From the NCBI RefSeq assembly GCF_000718015.1, contig NZ_JODY01000012.1, positions 110,157-174,156 on the forward strand: a DNA stretch of 64,000 nucleotides, given 5' to 3'. The DNA is from Streptomyces catenulae (GTDB lineage Bacteria > Actinomycetota > Actinomycetes > Streptomycetales > Streptomycetaceae). Under the pieces are notes generated by a model. It was given only the letters and a program-made list of their open reading frames with translations, had not been told where the DNA came from and did no database searches. This document shows positions 51,184 through 60,344 of this stretch, one piece after another; the stretch's first letter is position 1; every line of letters starts with the position of its first letter. The translations under genes were made by a program, and so were the position numbers.

Positions 51184-52548
51184 TCAGAAGAGCTTGCCGG
51201 GGTTGAGGAGGCCCAGCGGGTCGAAGACCTGCTTGATGGAGCGCTGCAACTCCAGGCCGACGGGGCCCAGTTCGCGGGCGAGCCACTCCTTCTTCAGGAC
51301 GCCGACGCCGTGTTCGCCGGTGATCGTGCCGCCCAGCTCCAGGCCGAGGGCCATGATCTCGTCGAAGGAGGCGCGGGCCCGGCGGGACTCGTCGGCGTCG
51401 GCGGGGTCGAAGCAGACGGTGGGGTGGGTGTTGCCGTCCCCGGCGTGCGCGCAGACGCCGATGGTCAGGTCGTACTTCTCGGCGATGGCGGCGGTGCCGT
51501 CGAGCATCGCGGCCAGTTGGGAGCGGGGCACACAGACGTCGTCGATCATGGTGGACGAGCGGACGCGTTCCAGGGCGTGCAGGGTGACCCGGCGGGCCTG
51601 GAGCAGCATCTCGGACTCGGCCTCGGTGTCGGCGGGCACGACCTCGGTGGCGCCCGCGGCGGTGCACAGCGCGCCGAGGGCGGCGAGGTCGGCGGCCGGG
51701 TCGGGGGTGTCGAAGGCGGCGAGCAGCAGCGCCTCGGTGGTGTCGGGCAGGCCCATCCGCGCGTAGTCGTTGACGGCGCGGACGCAGGTGCGGTCCATCA
51801 GCTCCAGCAGCGACGGGGTGTGCCCCTGGGCCATGATCGCGCAGACCGCCTCGCAGGCGGCGGCGGTGGACGGGAACTCCGCGGCGAGCGCGAGCTGCCG
51901 GGGCGGCTGCGGCTTCAGGGCGAGGACGGCGCGGACGACGATGCCGAGGGTGCCCTCGGAGCCGACGATCAGGCGGGTGAGGTCGTACCCGGCGACGCCC
52001 TTGGCGGTGCGGCGGCCGGTGGACAGCAGGCGGCCGTCGGCGAGGACGACGTCGAGGCCGAGGACGTACTCGGCGGTGACGCCGTACTTCACGCAGCACA
52101 GACCGCCGGAGGCGGTGCCGATGTTGCCGCCGATGGAGCACTCCTCCCAGCTGGAGGGGTCCGGCGGGTAGTACAGCCCGTGCTCGTTGACCGCGCGGGA
52201 GAGGGTGGCGTTGACGACGCCCGGCTCGACGACGGCGGTGCGGTCGACGGGGTTGATCTCCAGGATGCGGTCCATCTTGACCAGCGAGAGCACGAGGCAG
52301 CCGTCGGTGGCGTTGGCCGCGCCGGACAGACCGGTGCGGGCGCCCTGCGGGACGACCGGGACGCGCAGCGCGGTGGCGGTGCGCATGACGTGCTGGACCT
52401 CTTCGACGGTGCGCGGCAGGACGACCGCCGCGGGGCTCCCGGCGTCGCAGAAGCCCGCCATGTCACGGGCGTAGGCACCGGTGACGTCCGGGTCGGTGAG
52501 GATCGCTTCGTCGGGAAGCCCGGCGCGCAGCTGTGCGAGAAGGTCCAT
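51184..52548 (-). CDS. FAD-linked oxidase (glycolate/D-lactate dehydrogenase GlcD type)
   Basis: 454 residues from the ATG at 52548. The FAD-binding PCMH domain includes 'VVPQGARTGLSGAANATDG', 'VNEHGLYYPPDPSSWEECSIGGNIGTASGG' and 'GYDLTRLIVGSEGTLGIV' (in parts). The C-terminal FAD-oxidase domain has 'VCAHAGDGNTHP' and ITGEHGVGVLKK, typical of GlcD and D-lactate or D-2-hydroxyacid dehydrogenases. No GlcE or Fe-S GlcF partner follows, so it is probably a single-subunit D-2-hydroxyacid dehydrogenase. The flavoprotein reductase gene next door may share the transcript. Confidence 0.94.
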   Translation of the reverse strand: MDLLAQLRAGLPDEAILTDPDVTGAYARDMAGFCDAGSPAAVVLPRTVEEVQHVMRTATALRVPVVPQGARTGLSGAANATDGCLVLSLVKMDRILEINPVDRTAVVEPGVVNATLSRAVNEHGLYYPPDPSSWEECSIGGNIGTASGGLCCVKYGVTAEYVLGLDVVLADGRLLSTGRRTAKGVAGYDLTRLIVGSEGTLGIVVRAVLALKPQPPRQLALAAEFPSTAAACEAVCAIMAQGHTPSLLELMDRTCVRAVNDYARMGLPDTTEALLLAAFDTPDPAADLAALGALCTAAGATEVVPADTEAESEMLLQARRVTLHALERVRSSTMIDDVCVPRSQLAAMLDGTAAIAEKYDLTIGVCAHAGDGNTHPTVCFDPADADESRRARASFDEIMALGLELGGTITGEHGVGVLKKEWLARELGPVGLELQRSIKQVFDPLGLLNPGKLF

Positions 52549-52785
52549 GGCGTCAGCGTCGCATCCGTGGCGCCCGTACGGAAGATCGTGACGGGGGCGG
52601 AACCCGGCCATCCGTGGGGCGGCTGTGACGGGCCGCCGCGGGCATGCGGCGGCGGCCCGGCGCCCCGCTCCCGCCGGGCGGGCGGGGCGGGGCGGCGGGC
52701 CGGGCGCGGGCCGGTACGGCGCGGGGAAGCTCCGGTCGGCGCCGCGGTGGGCGGGCCGGTGGCGGGTGGTGCCACCGGCTGCCGG

Positions 52786-53991
<1,206 letters not shown>

Positions 53992-54063
53992 CTATGCCTA
54001 GCGGTCGGGTGGTGAAGCCGGGCTATCTGTACAGGATGACCATCGTTTCCGGAGGGATCCGCA

Positions 54064-54531
54064 GTGGCGATCGATCATTTGGACGGGCGGCTGATCACGC
54101 TGTTGGCGCGGGAGCCGCGGATCGGGGTGCTGGAGGCGTCGCGGCGGCTCGGCGTGGCCCGCGGCACCGTGCAGGCGCGGCTGGACCGGCTTCAGTCGAA
54201 TGGAGTGATCAGGGGTTTCGGCCCGGAGGTGGATCCGGCGGCGCTCGGCTATCCGGTGACCGCATTTGCCACATTGGAGATCAAACAAGGTCAAGGCGCG
54301 GTCGTACGTGCTCACTTGACGACCGTTCCTGAAGTGTTGGAGCTGCATACAACGACCGGACATGGGGACATGCTCTGCAGGCTCGTCGCGCGCTCCAACG
54401 CCGATCTCCAACGTGTGATCGACCGAGTGGTCGGTTTTGATGGCATCGTGCGGGCCTCTACGGCAATCGTGATGGAAAATCCGGTTCCGCTGCGCATCAT
54501 CCCTCTGGTGCAACAGGCATCGGAGGACTGA
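54064..54531 (+). CDS. Lrp/AsnC-family transcriptional regulator
   Basis: 155 residues from the GTG at 54064 with GGAGGG upstream. N-terminal helix-turn-helix (about 1-55: LDGRLITLLAREPRIGVLEASRRLGVARGTVQARLDRL, in parts) and C-terminal RAM effector domain ('VTAFATLEIKQGQGA', 'EVLELHTTTGHGDMLCRLVARSNADL', in parts). It is divergent from hppD, which it probably regulates in response to an aromatic amino acid. Its codon use at the 3' half is less GC-rich than its neighbours. The OpuC-type operon begins 16 bases after its stop, which could place that operon under the same transcript. Confidence 0.94.
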   Translation: MAIDHLDGRLITLLAREPRIGVLEASRRLGVARGTVQARLDRLQSNGVIRGFGPEVDPAALGYPVTAFATLEIKQGQGAVVRAHLTTVPEVLELHTTTGHGDMLCRLVARSNADLQRVIDRVVGFDGIVRASTAIVMENPVPLRIIPLVQQASED

Positions 54532-54546
54532 CGGAGGAGGGTGCCA

Positions 54547-55194
54547 GTGAGCTTCTGGGAGTACGTCGGCAGCCGCCACGCCCAGCTGCTGACCGATGCG
54601 GCACAGCACGCCAGCGCGGTCTTCCAGTGCATGGTCGCCGCCACCGTCCTGGGCGTCGCGCTGGGCGTCGCGACCTACCGCACCGAGTGGGCGGGCAACC
54701 TCGCGACCACCGCCACCTCGACGATCCTCACGGTCCCCTCGCTGGCCCTGATCGGCCTGCTCATCCCGGTCGTCGGCCTCGGCGTCGCCCCGACCGTCAT
54801 CGCCCTGACGCTGTACGGGCTGCTGCCCGTCGTCCGCAACGCCATCGTCGGGCTGCGCGGGGTGGACGCCACGCTGGTGGACGCGGCGCGCGGCATCGGG
54901 ATGTCCCGCACCGCCCAGCTGCTCCGCGTCGAACTGCCGCTGGCCTGGCCGCCGATCCTCACCGGCATCCGCGTCGCCACCCAGATGCTGATGGGCATCG
55001 CCGCCATCGCCGCCTTCGCGTCCGGTCCGGGGCTCGGCAACGAGATCTTCCGCGGCATCGCCTCGCTGGGCAGCGCCAACGCCCTCAACCAGGTGCTCTC
55101 CGGCACGCTCGGGATCGTCGTCCTCGCCCTCCTCTTCGACGCCGCGTACGTCCTCATCGGACGGCTGACCATTCCCAGGGGGATCCGTGCCTGA
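54547..55194 (+). CDS. OpuC-type ABC transporter permease (first)
   Basis: 215 residues from the GTG at 54547, six bases after GGAGGAGG; a GTG at 54541 touches the ribosome binding site. Five or six TM helices with the BPD_transp_1 EAA-like loop 'LRGVDATLVDAARGIGMSRTAQLLRVELPLAWPPILTGIR' (in parts) and 'TVPSLALIGLLIPVVGLG'. It forms the channel of a glycine betaine/carnitine/choline importer together with the second permease. The stop overlaps the ATPase start by 8 bases. Confidence 0.93.
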   Translation: MSFWEYVGSRHAQLLTDAAQHASAVFQCMVAATVLGVALGVATYRTEWAGNLATTATSTILTVPSLALIGLLIPVVGLGVAPTVIALTLYGLLPVVRNAIVGLRGVDATLVDAARGIGMSRTAQLLRVELPLAWPPILTGIRVATQMLMGIAAIAAFASGPGLGNEIFRGIASLGSANALNQVLSGTLGIVVLALLFDAAYVLIGRLTIPRGIRA

Positions 55195-56470
55195 GACGTC
55201 CGTGCCCACCGCCGCGGGAACCGCCGCGCGCACCGCCACCTCCGGCGCCGGGATCCGGCTGGAGAAGCTGACCAAGCACTACCCGGGCAGTCCGGCGCCC
55301 GCGGTGGACGACGTCACGATGGAGATCAACGCCGGTGAACTGGTCGTCTTCGTCGGCCCGTCGGGCTGCGGGAAGTCCACCACGCTGAAGATGATCAACC
55401 GGCTGATCGAGCCGACGTCCGGCCGGATACGCATCGGCGACCGCGATGTCACCGGCATGGACCCGGTCAAGCTGCGCCGCACCGTCGGCTACGCCATCCA
55501 GTCCTCGGGCCTCTTCCCGCACATGACCGTCGCCCAGAACATCGCCCTCGTACCGAAGATGACCGGCTGGTCCAAGGCGAGGATCACACACCGGGTCGAG
55601 GAGATGCTGGATCTGGTCGGGCTCGATCCCGGGGAGTTCCACGGGCGGTATCCGCGCCAGCTCTCCGGCGGGCAGCAGCAGCGCGTCGGCGTCGCCCGGG
55701 CGCTCGCCGCCGATCCGCCGGTGCTGCTGATGGACGAGCCGTTCGGCGCCGTCGACCCGATCACCCGCGACCACCTCCAGGACGAGCTGATCCGGCTCCA
55801 GCACGAGCTGCACAAGACGATCGTCTTCGTCACCCACGACTTCGACGAGGCGATCAAGCTCGGCGACCGGATCGCGGTGCTCCGCGAGCGCTCGCACATC
55901 GCGCAGTTCGACACCCCCGAGGCGATCCTCACCAACCCCACCGACGACTTCGTCTCCGGCTTCGTCGGCGCCGGTGCCGCCCTCAAACGCCTCAACCTCA
56001 CCCGGGTACGCGACGTCGGCGTCGTCGACTTCGCCACCGCGGGCGTCGACGACCCGCTCCAGTCCATCTTCGACCTGCTGCGCGACGGCGACACCAACGA
56101 GGTGCTGCTCCTCGACCGCCACCGCCGCCCGTACAAATGGCTGCGCCGCGGCGACCTGATGCGCGCGAAGGGCACCCTGGCGCGCGCCGGGACGCTGGTG
56201 CACGACACCGTCACCCGCGACGCGACACTGCGCGACGCGCTGGAGGCGGTCCTCACCGACAACGCCGGGCGGGTCGCGGTCACCGGGCGGCGCGGCGAGT
56301 ACATCGGCGTCGTCGACATGGAGACGCTGATGAACAACGTCCACGAACTGCTGGAGGCCGACCGCCTGGAGGCCGTCGAACACCGCCACCAGCTGGAGGA
56401 GGCACGGGCCCGCCGCACCCGCGCGGCCCAGGAGGGGCTGGGCGAAGGCGGCGCCGGGGCCCCGGCATGA
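55187..56470 (+). CDS. OpuC/ProV-type ABC transporter ATPase with CBS domains
   Basis: 427 residues from a GTG. Walker A GPSGCGKST at about 63-71, Q-loop AIQSSGLFPHMTV, signature LSGGQQQRV, Walker B VLLMDEPFGAVDP, and switch FVTHDFDEA. The 'DxxTRDHLQDELIRLQHEL' segment is typical of OpuA/OpuC ATPases. Two C-terminal CBS-type motifs (about 280-390: 'NEVLLLDRHRRPYKWLRRGDLM', 'LEAVLTDNAGRVAVTGRRGEYIGVVD', in parts) sense ionic strength or nucleotides. It drives import of compatible solutes. Confidence 0.95.
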   Translation: MPETSVPTAAGTAARTATSGAGIRLEKLTKHYPGSPAPAVDDVTMEINAGELVVFVGPSGCGKSTTLKMINRLIEPTSGRIRIGDRDVTGMDPVKLRRTVGYAIQSSGLFPHMTVAQNIALVPKMTGWSKARITHRVEEMLDLVGLDPGEFHGRYPRQLSGGQQQRVGVARALAADPPVLLMDEPFGAVDPITRDHLQDELIRLQHELHKTIVFVTHDFDEAIKLGDRIAVLRERSHIAQFDTPEAILTNPTDDFVSGFVGAGAALKRLNLTRVRDVGVVDFATAGVDDPLQSIFDLLRDGDTNEVLLLDRHRRPYKWLRRGDLMRAKGTLARAGTLVHDTVTRDATLRDALEAVLTDNAGRVAVTGRRGEYIGVVDMETLMNNVHELLEADRLEAVEHRHQLEEARARRTRAAQEGLGEGGAGAPA

Positions 56471-57354
56471 GCCCCCGCGAGGAGCGCCGCGCCCCCCGGG
56501 ACGAGCGGCCGCCGGGCGAACACGAGGTGCACGGTCTGGCGTTCCGGGACGAGGTCCACGAGCGGGAGCACGGCGCGGCGGCACCGCCCGGAGCCGCCGC
56601 GCCGCCCCGGGGGCTGCGCCGGATCAGCTGGCAGCGGGCGCTGACCATGCCGCTCTTCCTGGCCGCCGCGCTGCTCGGCACCTGGCTGTGGTTCCGCGGC
56701 GCCCGCCTCGACTCCATCGCCCACCAGGCGGTCGACAACGGCAAGGTCGGCCTCGCGGTGCGCCAGCACATCCAACTGACCGCCGTCTCCACCTTCTTCG
56801 TCCTGATCATCGCGATCCCGCTGGGCGTCGCGCTGACCCGCGCCAGGCTCCGCCGGGCGACGCCGTTCGCGGTCGCCGTCGCCAACCTCGGCCAGGCGGT
56901 GCCCGCCCTGGGCCTGCTGGTGCTGCTCGTCATCTGGCTGGGCATCGGCGCGAAGGCGGCGGTCATCGGCATGGTGATCTACGCGGTGCTGCCGGTGCTC
57001 GCCAACACCATCGCCGGGCTGCGCGCCATCGACCCGACGCTGACGGAGGCGGCCCGCGGCATCGGCATGTCCCCGGCGGGCGTCCTCACCCGCGTCGAGC
57101 TGCCGCTGGCCGTCCCGCTGATCCTCGCCGGGGTACGGACCGCGCTGGTACTGAACGTCGGCACCGCCACGCTCGCCACGTTCGGCGGCGGCGGTGGTCT
57201 GGGCGACCTCATCGCGGCGGGCATCATCACCCAGCGGATGCCGGTGCTGATCCTCGGCTCCGTCCTCACCGTGGCGCTCGCGCTGCTGGTCGACTGGCTG
57301 GCCTCGCTCGCCGAAGTGCTGCTGCGGCCGCACGGTCTGGAGGTATCGCACTGA
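56467..57354 (+). CDS. OpuC-type ABC transporter permease (second)
   Basis: 295 residues, the start overlapping the ATPase stop by ATGA. A charged cytoplasmic N-terminal extension of about 60 residues precedes the six-helix permease core. EAA-like loop: 'LRAIDPTLTEAARGIGMSPAGVLTRVELPLAVPLILAGVR' (in parts). 'NLGQAVPALGLLVLLVIWLGIG' and 'GTATLATFGGGGGLGDLIAAGI' are typical of OpuC-type permeases. It pairs with 54547-55194 as a heterodimer around the ATPase dimer. Confidence 0.95.
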   Translation: MSPREERRAPRDERPPGEHEVHGLAFRDEVHEREHGAAAPPGAAAPPRGLRRISWQRALTMPLFLAAALLGTWLWFRGARLDSIAHQAVDNGKVGLAVRQHIQLTAVSTFFVLIIAIPLGVALTRARLRRATPFAVAVANLGQAVPALGLLVLLVIWLGIGAKAAVIGMVIYAVLPVLANTIAGLRAIDPTLTEAARGIGMSPAGVLTRVELPLAVPLILAGVRTALVLNVGTATLATFGGGGGLGDLIAAGIITQRMPVLILGSVLTVALALLVDWLASLAEVLLRPHGLEVSH

Positions 57355-58361
57355 TGGCCCCGAGCCCCGGCCGCCGCGCCCGCCGCCGCCCGCGCCGTAC
57401 CGTCCGCGCCGCCGCCCTGGCCGCCGTCGCCGTCCTCCTCGCGGGGTGCGGGCTGGTCAGCGGCAGCCCGATGACCGACAACGTCCGCCCCGGCACCCTC
57501 GGCCGCGGTCAGCCCCTCAAGGGCGCCCAGCTGACCGTGACCTCCAAGGAGTTCACCGAGAACATCATCCTGGGCCAGATCATGGGTCTGGTCTTCGAGG
57601 CGGCCGGTGCCACCGTCATCGACAAGACCAACATCCAGGGCAGCATCGGCGCCCGCGAGGCGGTCCACTCCGGCACCGCCGACGGCATGTACGAGTACAC
57701 CGGCACCGGCTGGATCACCTACCTCGGCCACGAGAAGCCGATCACCGACCCGCACCGGCAGTGGGTCGCGGTCCGCGACGCCGACCGCGCCAACGATCTC
57801 GTCTGGCTGCCGCCCGCCCGCCTCAACAACACCTACGCCTTCACCCTCAACCGCGCCAACGCCCGCAAATACGGCGTCCGGACGCTCTCCGACATGGCGG
57901 CGCTGCTCAAGAGGAACCCGCGCGCGGTCACCCTCTGCGTGGACAGCGAGTTCGCCGCCCGCACCGACGGACTGCCCGGCATGGCGGCGCGGTACGGCAT
58001 GAAGCTCCCGCCCGGCAACATCCACAAGATGACCAGCGGCGTCGTCTACACCCAGACCGCCCAGGGCACCGCCTGCACCTTCGGCGAGGTCTACACGACC
58101 GACGGCCGGATCAAGGCGATGAACCTCACCGTCCTCGCCGACGACAAGCACTTCTTCCCCAACTACAACGCGGCGCCGTCGATGTACGCGCCGACGATGA
58201 AGAAGTACCCGCAGATCGCCGCGCTGCTCAACCCCGTCACCGCGGCGCTCGACAACACCGTCGCCCGGAAGCTGAACGGCCAGGTCGACGTCGAGGGCAA
58301 GGACCCGCACGAGGTCGCCAAGGAGTGGCTGCTCTCGAAGGGCTTCATCAAGGAGGGCTGA
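57354..58361 (+). CDS. Glycine betaine/carnitine/choline-binding lipoprotein (OpuCC-like)
   Basis: 335 residues; the ATG overlaps the previous stop by one base (TGATG). A basic signal region is followed by the lipobox VLLAGCG at about residue 32. The mature part is an OpuAC-type solute-binding protein: 'LTVTSKEFTENIILGQIMGLVFEAAGA', 'IQGSIGAREAVHSGTADGMYEYTGTGW', 'QGTACTFGEVYTTDGRIKAMNLTVL' (in parts). It captures quaternary ammonium compounds for the two permeases and the ATPase upstream. The operon is complete with no gene missing. Confidence 0.95.
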   Translation: MAPSPGRRARRRPRRTVRAAALAAVAVLLAGCGLVSGSPMTDNVRPGTLGRGQPLKGAQLTVTSKEFTENIILGQIMGLVFEAAGATVIDKTNIQGSIGAREAVHSGTADGMYEYTGTGWITYLGHEKPITDPHRQWVAVRDADRANDLVWLPPARLNNTYAFTLNRANARKYGVRTLSDMAALLKRNPRAVTLCVDSEFAARTDGLPGMAARYGMKLPPGNIHKMTSGVVYTQTAQGTACTFGEVYTTDGRIKAMNLTVLADDKHFFPNYNAAPSMYAPTMKKYPQIAALLNPVTAALDNTVARKLNGQVDVEGKDPHEVAKEWLLSKGFIKEG

Positions 58362-58437
58362 GCCCCCGGGGGACGGGCGTGCGGGGCGCTGCCGCCCGCC
58401 GCCCGGACCGTCCCGCCTCGGCAGGCGGGGACCTCCC

Positions 58438-58502
58438 ACCTCACCAGGCGGGGCCTTCACCTCACCAGGCGGGGGCCTTCACCTCAGCAGGTGGGGACCT
58501 TC
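58438..58502. repeat. Three tandem 21-22 bp repeats overlapping a gene end
   Basis: Units ACCTCACCAGGCGGGGCCTTC (58438-58458), with near-copies at 58459-58480 and 58481-58502 and a degenerate fourth at about 58415-58437. The last copy encodes the C-terminal residues and stop of the Lon-domain protein. No hairpin-forming core. Confidence 0.75.
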
Positions 58503-59263
58503 CCGCCGCTCTTCAGCGCCTTGAGCGATGTCAGCGCGCTGTCCAGGGTGGTGACGGGGATCAGCCGCATCCCGTCGGGCCGCTCCGCGAGCGCCTGCGA
58601 GCACTCGGCCTTGGGCACCAGGAAGAGCCGGGCGCCGTCGCGGTGCGCGGCGCGCATCTTCAGCGGCACCCCGCCGACCGGGCCGACCGGGCCGTCGGTC
58701 TCGATGGTGCCGGTACCGGCGATGGTCCGGCCGCCGGTCAGATCGCCCCCGGCGCCGTCCCCGTCGAGCTTGTCGATGATCCCCAGCGCGAACATCATCC
58801 CGGCGCTCGGCCCGCCGATGTCCGCCAGCCGCAGGGTGACCTTCACGTCCCGGGCGGACCGGTGCAACCGGCCCAGCGCGGCGCCGACCGCCGCGTCCTG
58901 CGACTTCCGCATCTCGTCGGCGTTGTGCCGCGCGACCTCCTTGACGCTGTCGCCCACCGGGTAGACCGACTCGGACGGCATCACCGCCTCGTCCGTGCGG
59001 AACCAGCCCCGGATCACGTCCGGCAGATGCACCGAGGCGTCCGGCCCGGTGGCGACGATCGCCGTCATCCGCAGCTGCCCGCTGGTCCGGCGGGTGTCGG
59101 CGCCGGAGATGGTGATCACCGGTTTCCCCTTGTTGTCCCCGAGGACGTTCGCCGTCGGCCCCGGGTACGCCAGTGAGTACGGCAGCGGCGCGAGGGCGGC
59201 GGTCAGCAGCAGGGCGAGGACCAGAGCGGCACAGATCGACAGTGCACGGACGCGGGAGGACAC
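58484..59263 (-). CDS. Secreted or anchored Lon-domain (S16, YlbL-like) protein lacking a PDZ domain
   Basis: 259 residues from a GTG start. An N-terminal hydrophobic segment (ALSICAALVLALLLTAALA) anchors or exports it. The proteolytic domain has the Ser-Lys dyad of Lon: Ser153 in DIGGPSAGMMFALG and Lys202 in GPVGGVPLKMRAA. YlbL relatives are longer (about 340 or more residues) and contain a PDZ domain before the Lon domain; none is recognisable here. It is probably an extracytoplasmic serine protease. Short direct repeats run over its 3' end. Confidence 0.88.
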   Translation of the reverse strand: MSSRVRALSICAALVLALLLTAALAPLPYSLAYPGPTANVLGDNKGKPVITISGADTRRTSGQLRMTAIVATGPDASVHLPDVIRGWFRTDEAVMPSESVYPVGDSVKEVARHNADEMRKSQDAAVGAALGRLHRSARDVKVTLRLADIGGPSAGMMFALGIIDKLDGDGAGGDLTGGRTIAGTGTIETDGPVGPVGGVPLKMRAAHRDGARLFLVPKAECSQALAERPDGMRLIPVTTLDSALTSLKALKSGGKVPTC

Positions 59264-59384
59264 CCCGCCACCCTAGAGGACCGCCGTCCCCCGCCCCGCA
59301 CCGCACGCCCGGCCCGGTACGTACCGCACAGGCGTACAGCCACCGCGCGGCGGCCCGGCGCCGCGGGCTCAGCGCCGCGCCCGT

Positions 59385-60026
59385 TCAGCGCAGCGCCTCC
59401 GCGACCTCCCGCGCCGCGTCGACCACCCGCGGGCCGATCCGCTCGGAGACCGCGTCGGCGAGCATCACCACACCCACGCTGCCCTCGATGCCGCTGACCC
59501 CGAGCAGCGGCGCGGCGGCGCCGCTCGCGCCCGCCTCCAGCTCGCCGTGGGTCAGCGCGAGCCCGGCGTCCTGGATCCGGCCCTGGCGCGCCTTGAGGAT
59601 CGCCCGCCCGGCGGCGCCGCGGTCCAGCGGATGCCGGAACCCGGCCCGGTACGCCACGTGGTAGTCCGTCCACGTCGGCTCCACGACGGCGACGGCCAGC
59701 GCCTCGGTGCCGTCGACGAGGGTGAGATGCGCGGTGGCGCCGATGTCCTCGGCGAGGGCGCGCAGCGCGGGCAGCGCCGCCTCCCGCACCAGCGGGTGCA
59801 CCTGGCGGCCCAGGCGCAGCACGCCCAGACCGACCCGGGCTCTGCCGCCGAGATCGCGGCGGACCAGCGCGTGCTGCTCCAGTGTGGCCAGCAGACGGTA
59901 GACCACGGTGCGGTTGACCCCGAGCTTGTGGGACAGCTCGGTGACGGTCAGGCCGTGGTCGGTGTCGGCGAGCAGTTTGAGGACGCGCAGTCCCCGGTCG
60001 AGCGTCTGGGAGGTCTCCGCGGTCAC
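59385..60026 (-). CDS. IclR-family transcriptional regulator
   Basis: 213 residues from the GTG at 60026 with CAGGAGGGGG upstream. The N-terminal helix-turn-helix is 'QTLDRGLRVLKLLADTDHGLTVTELSHKLGVNRTVVYRLLATLEQHALV' (in parts), the effector domain follows ('GATAHLTLVDGTEALAVAVVEPTWTDYHVAYRAG', 'HPLDRGAAGRAIL', in parts). IclR proteins control aromatic, acetate or multidrug genes; the target is not apparent. The first gene divergent from it is absent, because the helicase is on the same strand upstream. Confidence 0.93.
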   Translation of the reverse strand: MTAETSQTLDRGLRVLKLLADTDHGLTVTELSHKLGVNRTVVYRLLATLEQHALVRRDLGGRARVGLGVLRLGRQVHPLVREAALPALRALAEDIGATAHLTLVDGTEALAVAVVEPTWTDYHVAYRAGFRHPLDRGAAGRAILKARQGRIQDAGLALTHGELEAGASGAAAPLLGVSGIEGSVGVVMLADAVSERIGPRVVDAAREVAEALR

Positions 60027-60344
60027 GACGCCCCCTCCTGGTCGAAGTGGCGGCATCATCGGCGCGGGGGCGCTGCGGTCCCGGTGCAGCGCGCGCTAGA
60101 GGCCGCCGGCCGCATGCACCGGCTGCGCTCCGCGGCGGCGCTGCCACGGGGCGTGTGCGTGACGGGACAGTAGCGAGCCAGTCCGGTGAGCGGAAGTCCC
60201 CGTCCAGAATCCGGTCGTTCCCGTCCGTAATGTTCGCTATATCCCGCCGGACCTGCGAGTAACTTTCCCTGCGTGTGCGGATGTTGAGGCAAAGAGGCGG
60301 TGCGCCCGGCGCACCGCCTCCCCGTCACTCCGTCCGCCGCGCGC
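60027..60344 (-). promoter_or_regulatory. Promoter region of the IclR gene, no coding gene
   Basis: 318 bases between the helicase 3' end and the IclR start. On the minus strand GTTACT and TATAGC around 60235-60262, about 16 bases apart, are a possible -35/-10 pair. A terminator (60294-60320) closes the helicase transcript. Confidence 0.4.
60294..60320 (-). terminator. Terminator hairpin after the helicase
   Basis: Near-perfect inverted repeat GAGGCGGTGCGCC (60294-60306) and GGCGCACCGCCTC (60308-60320), 25 bases past the helicase stop on the minus strand. Confidence 0.85.
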
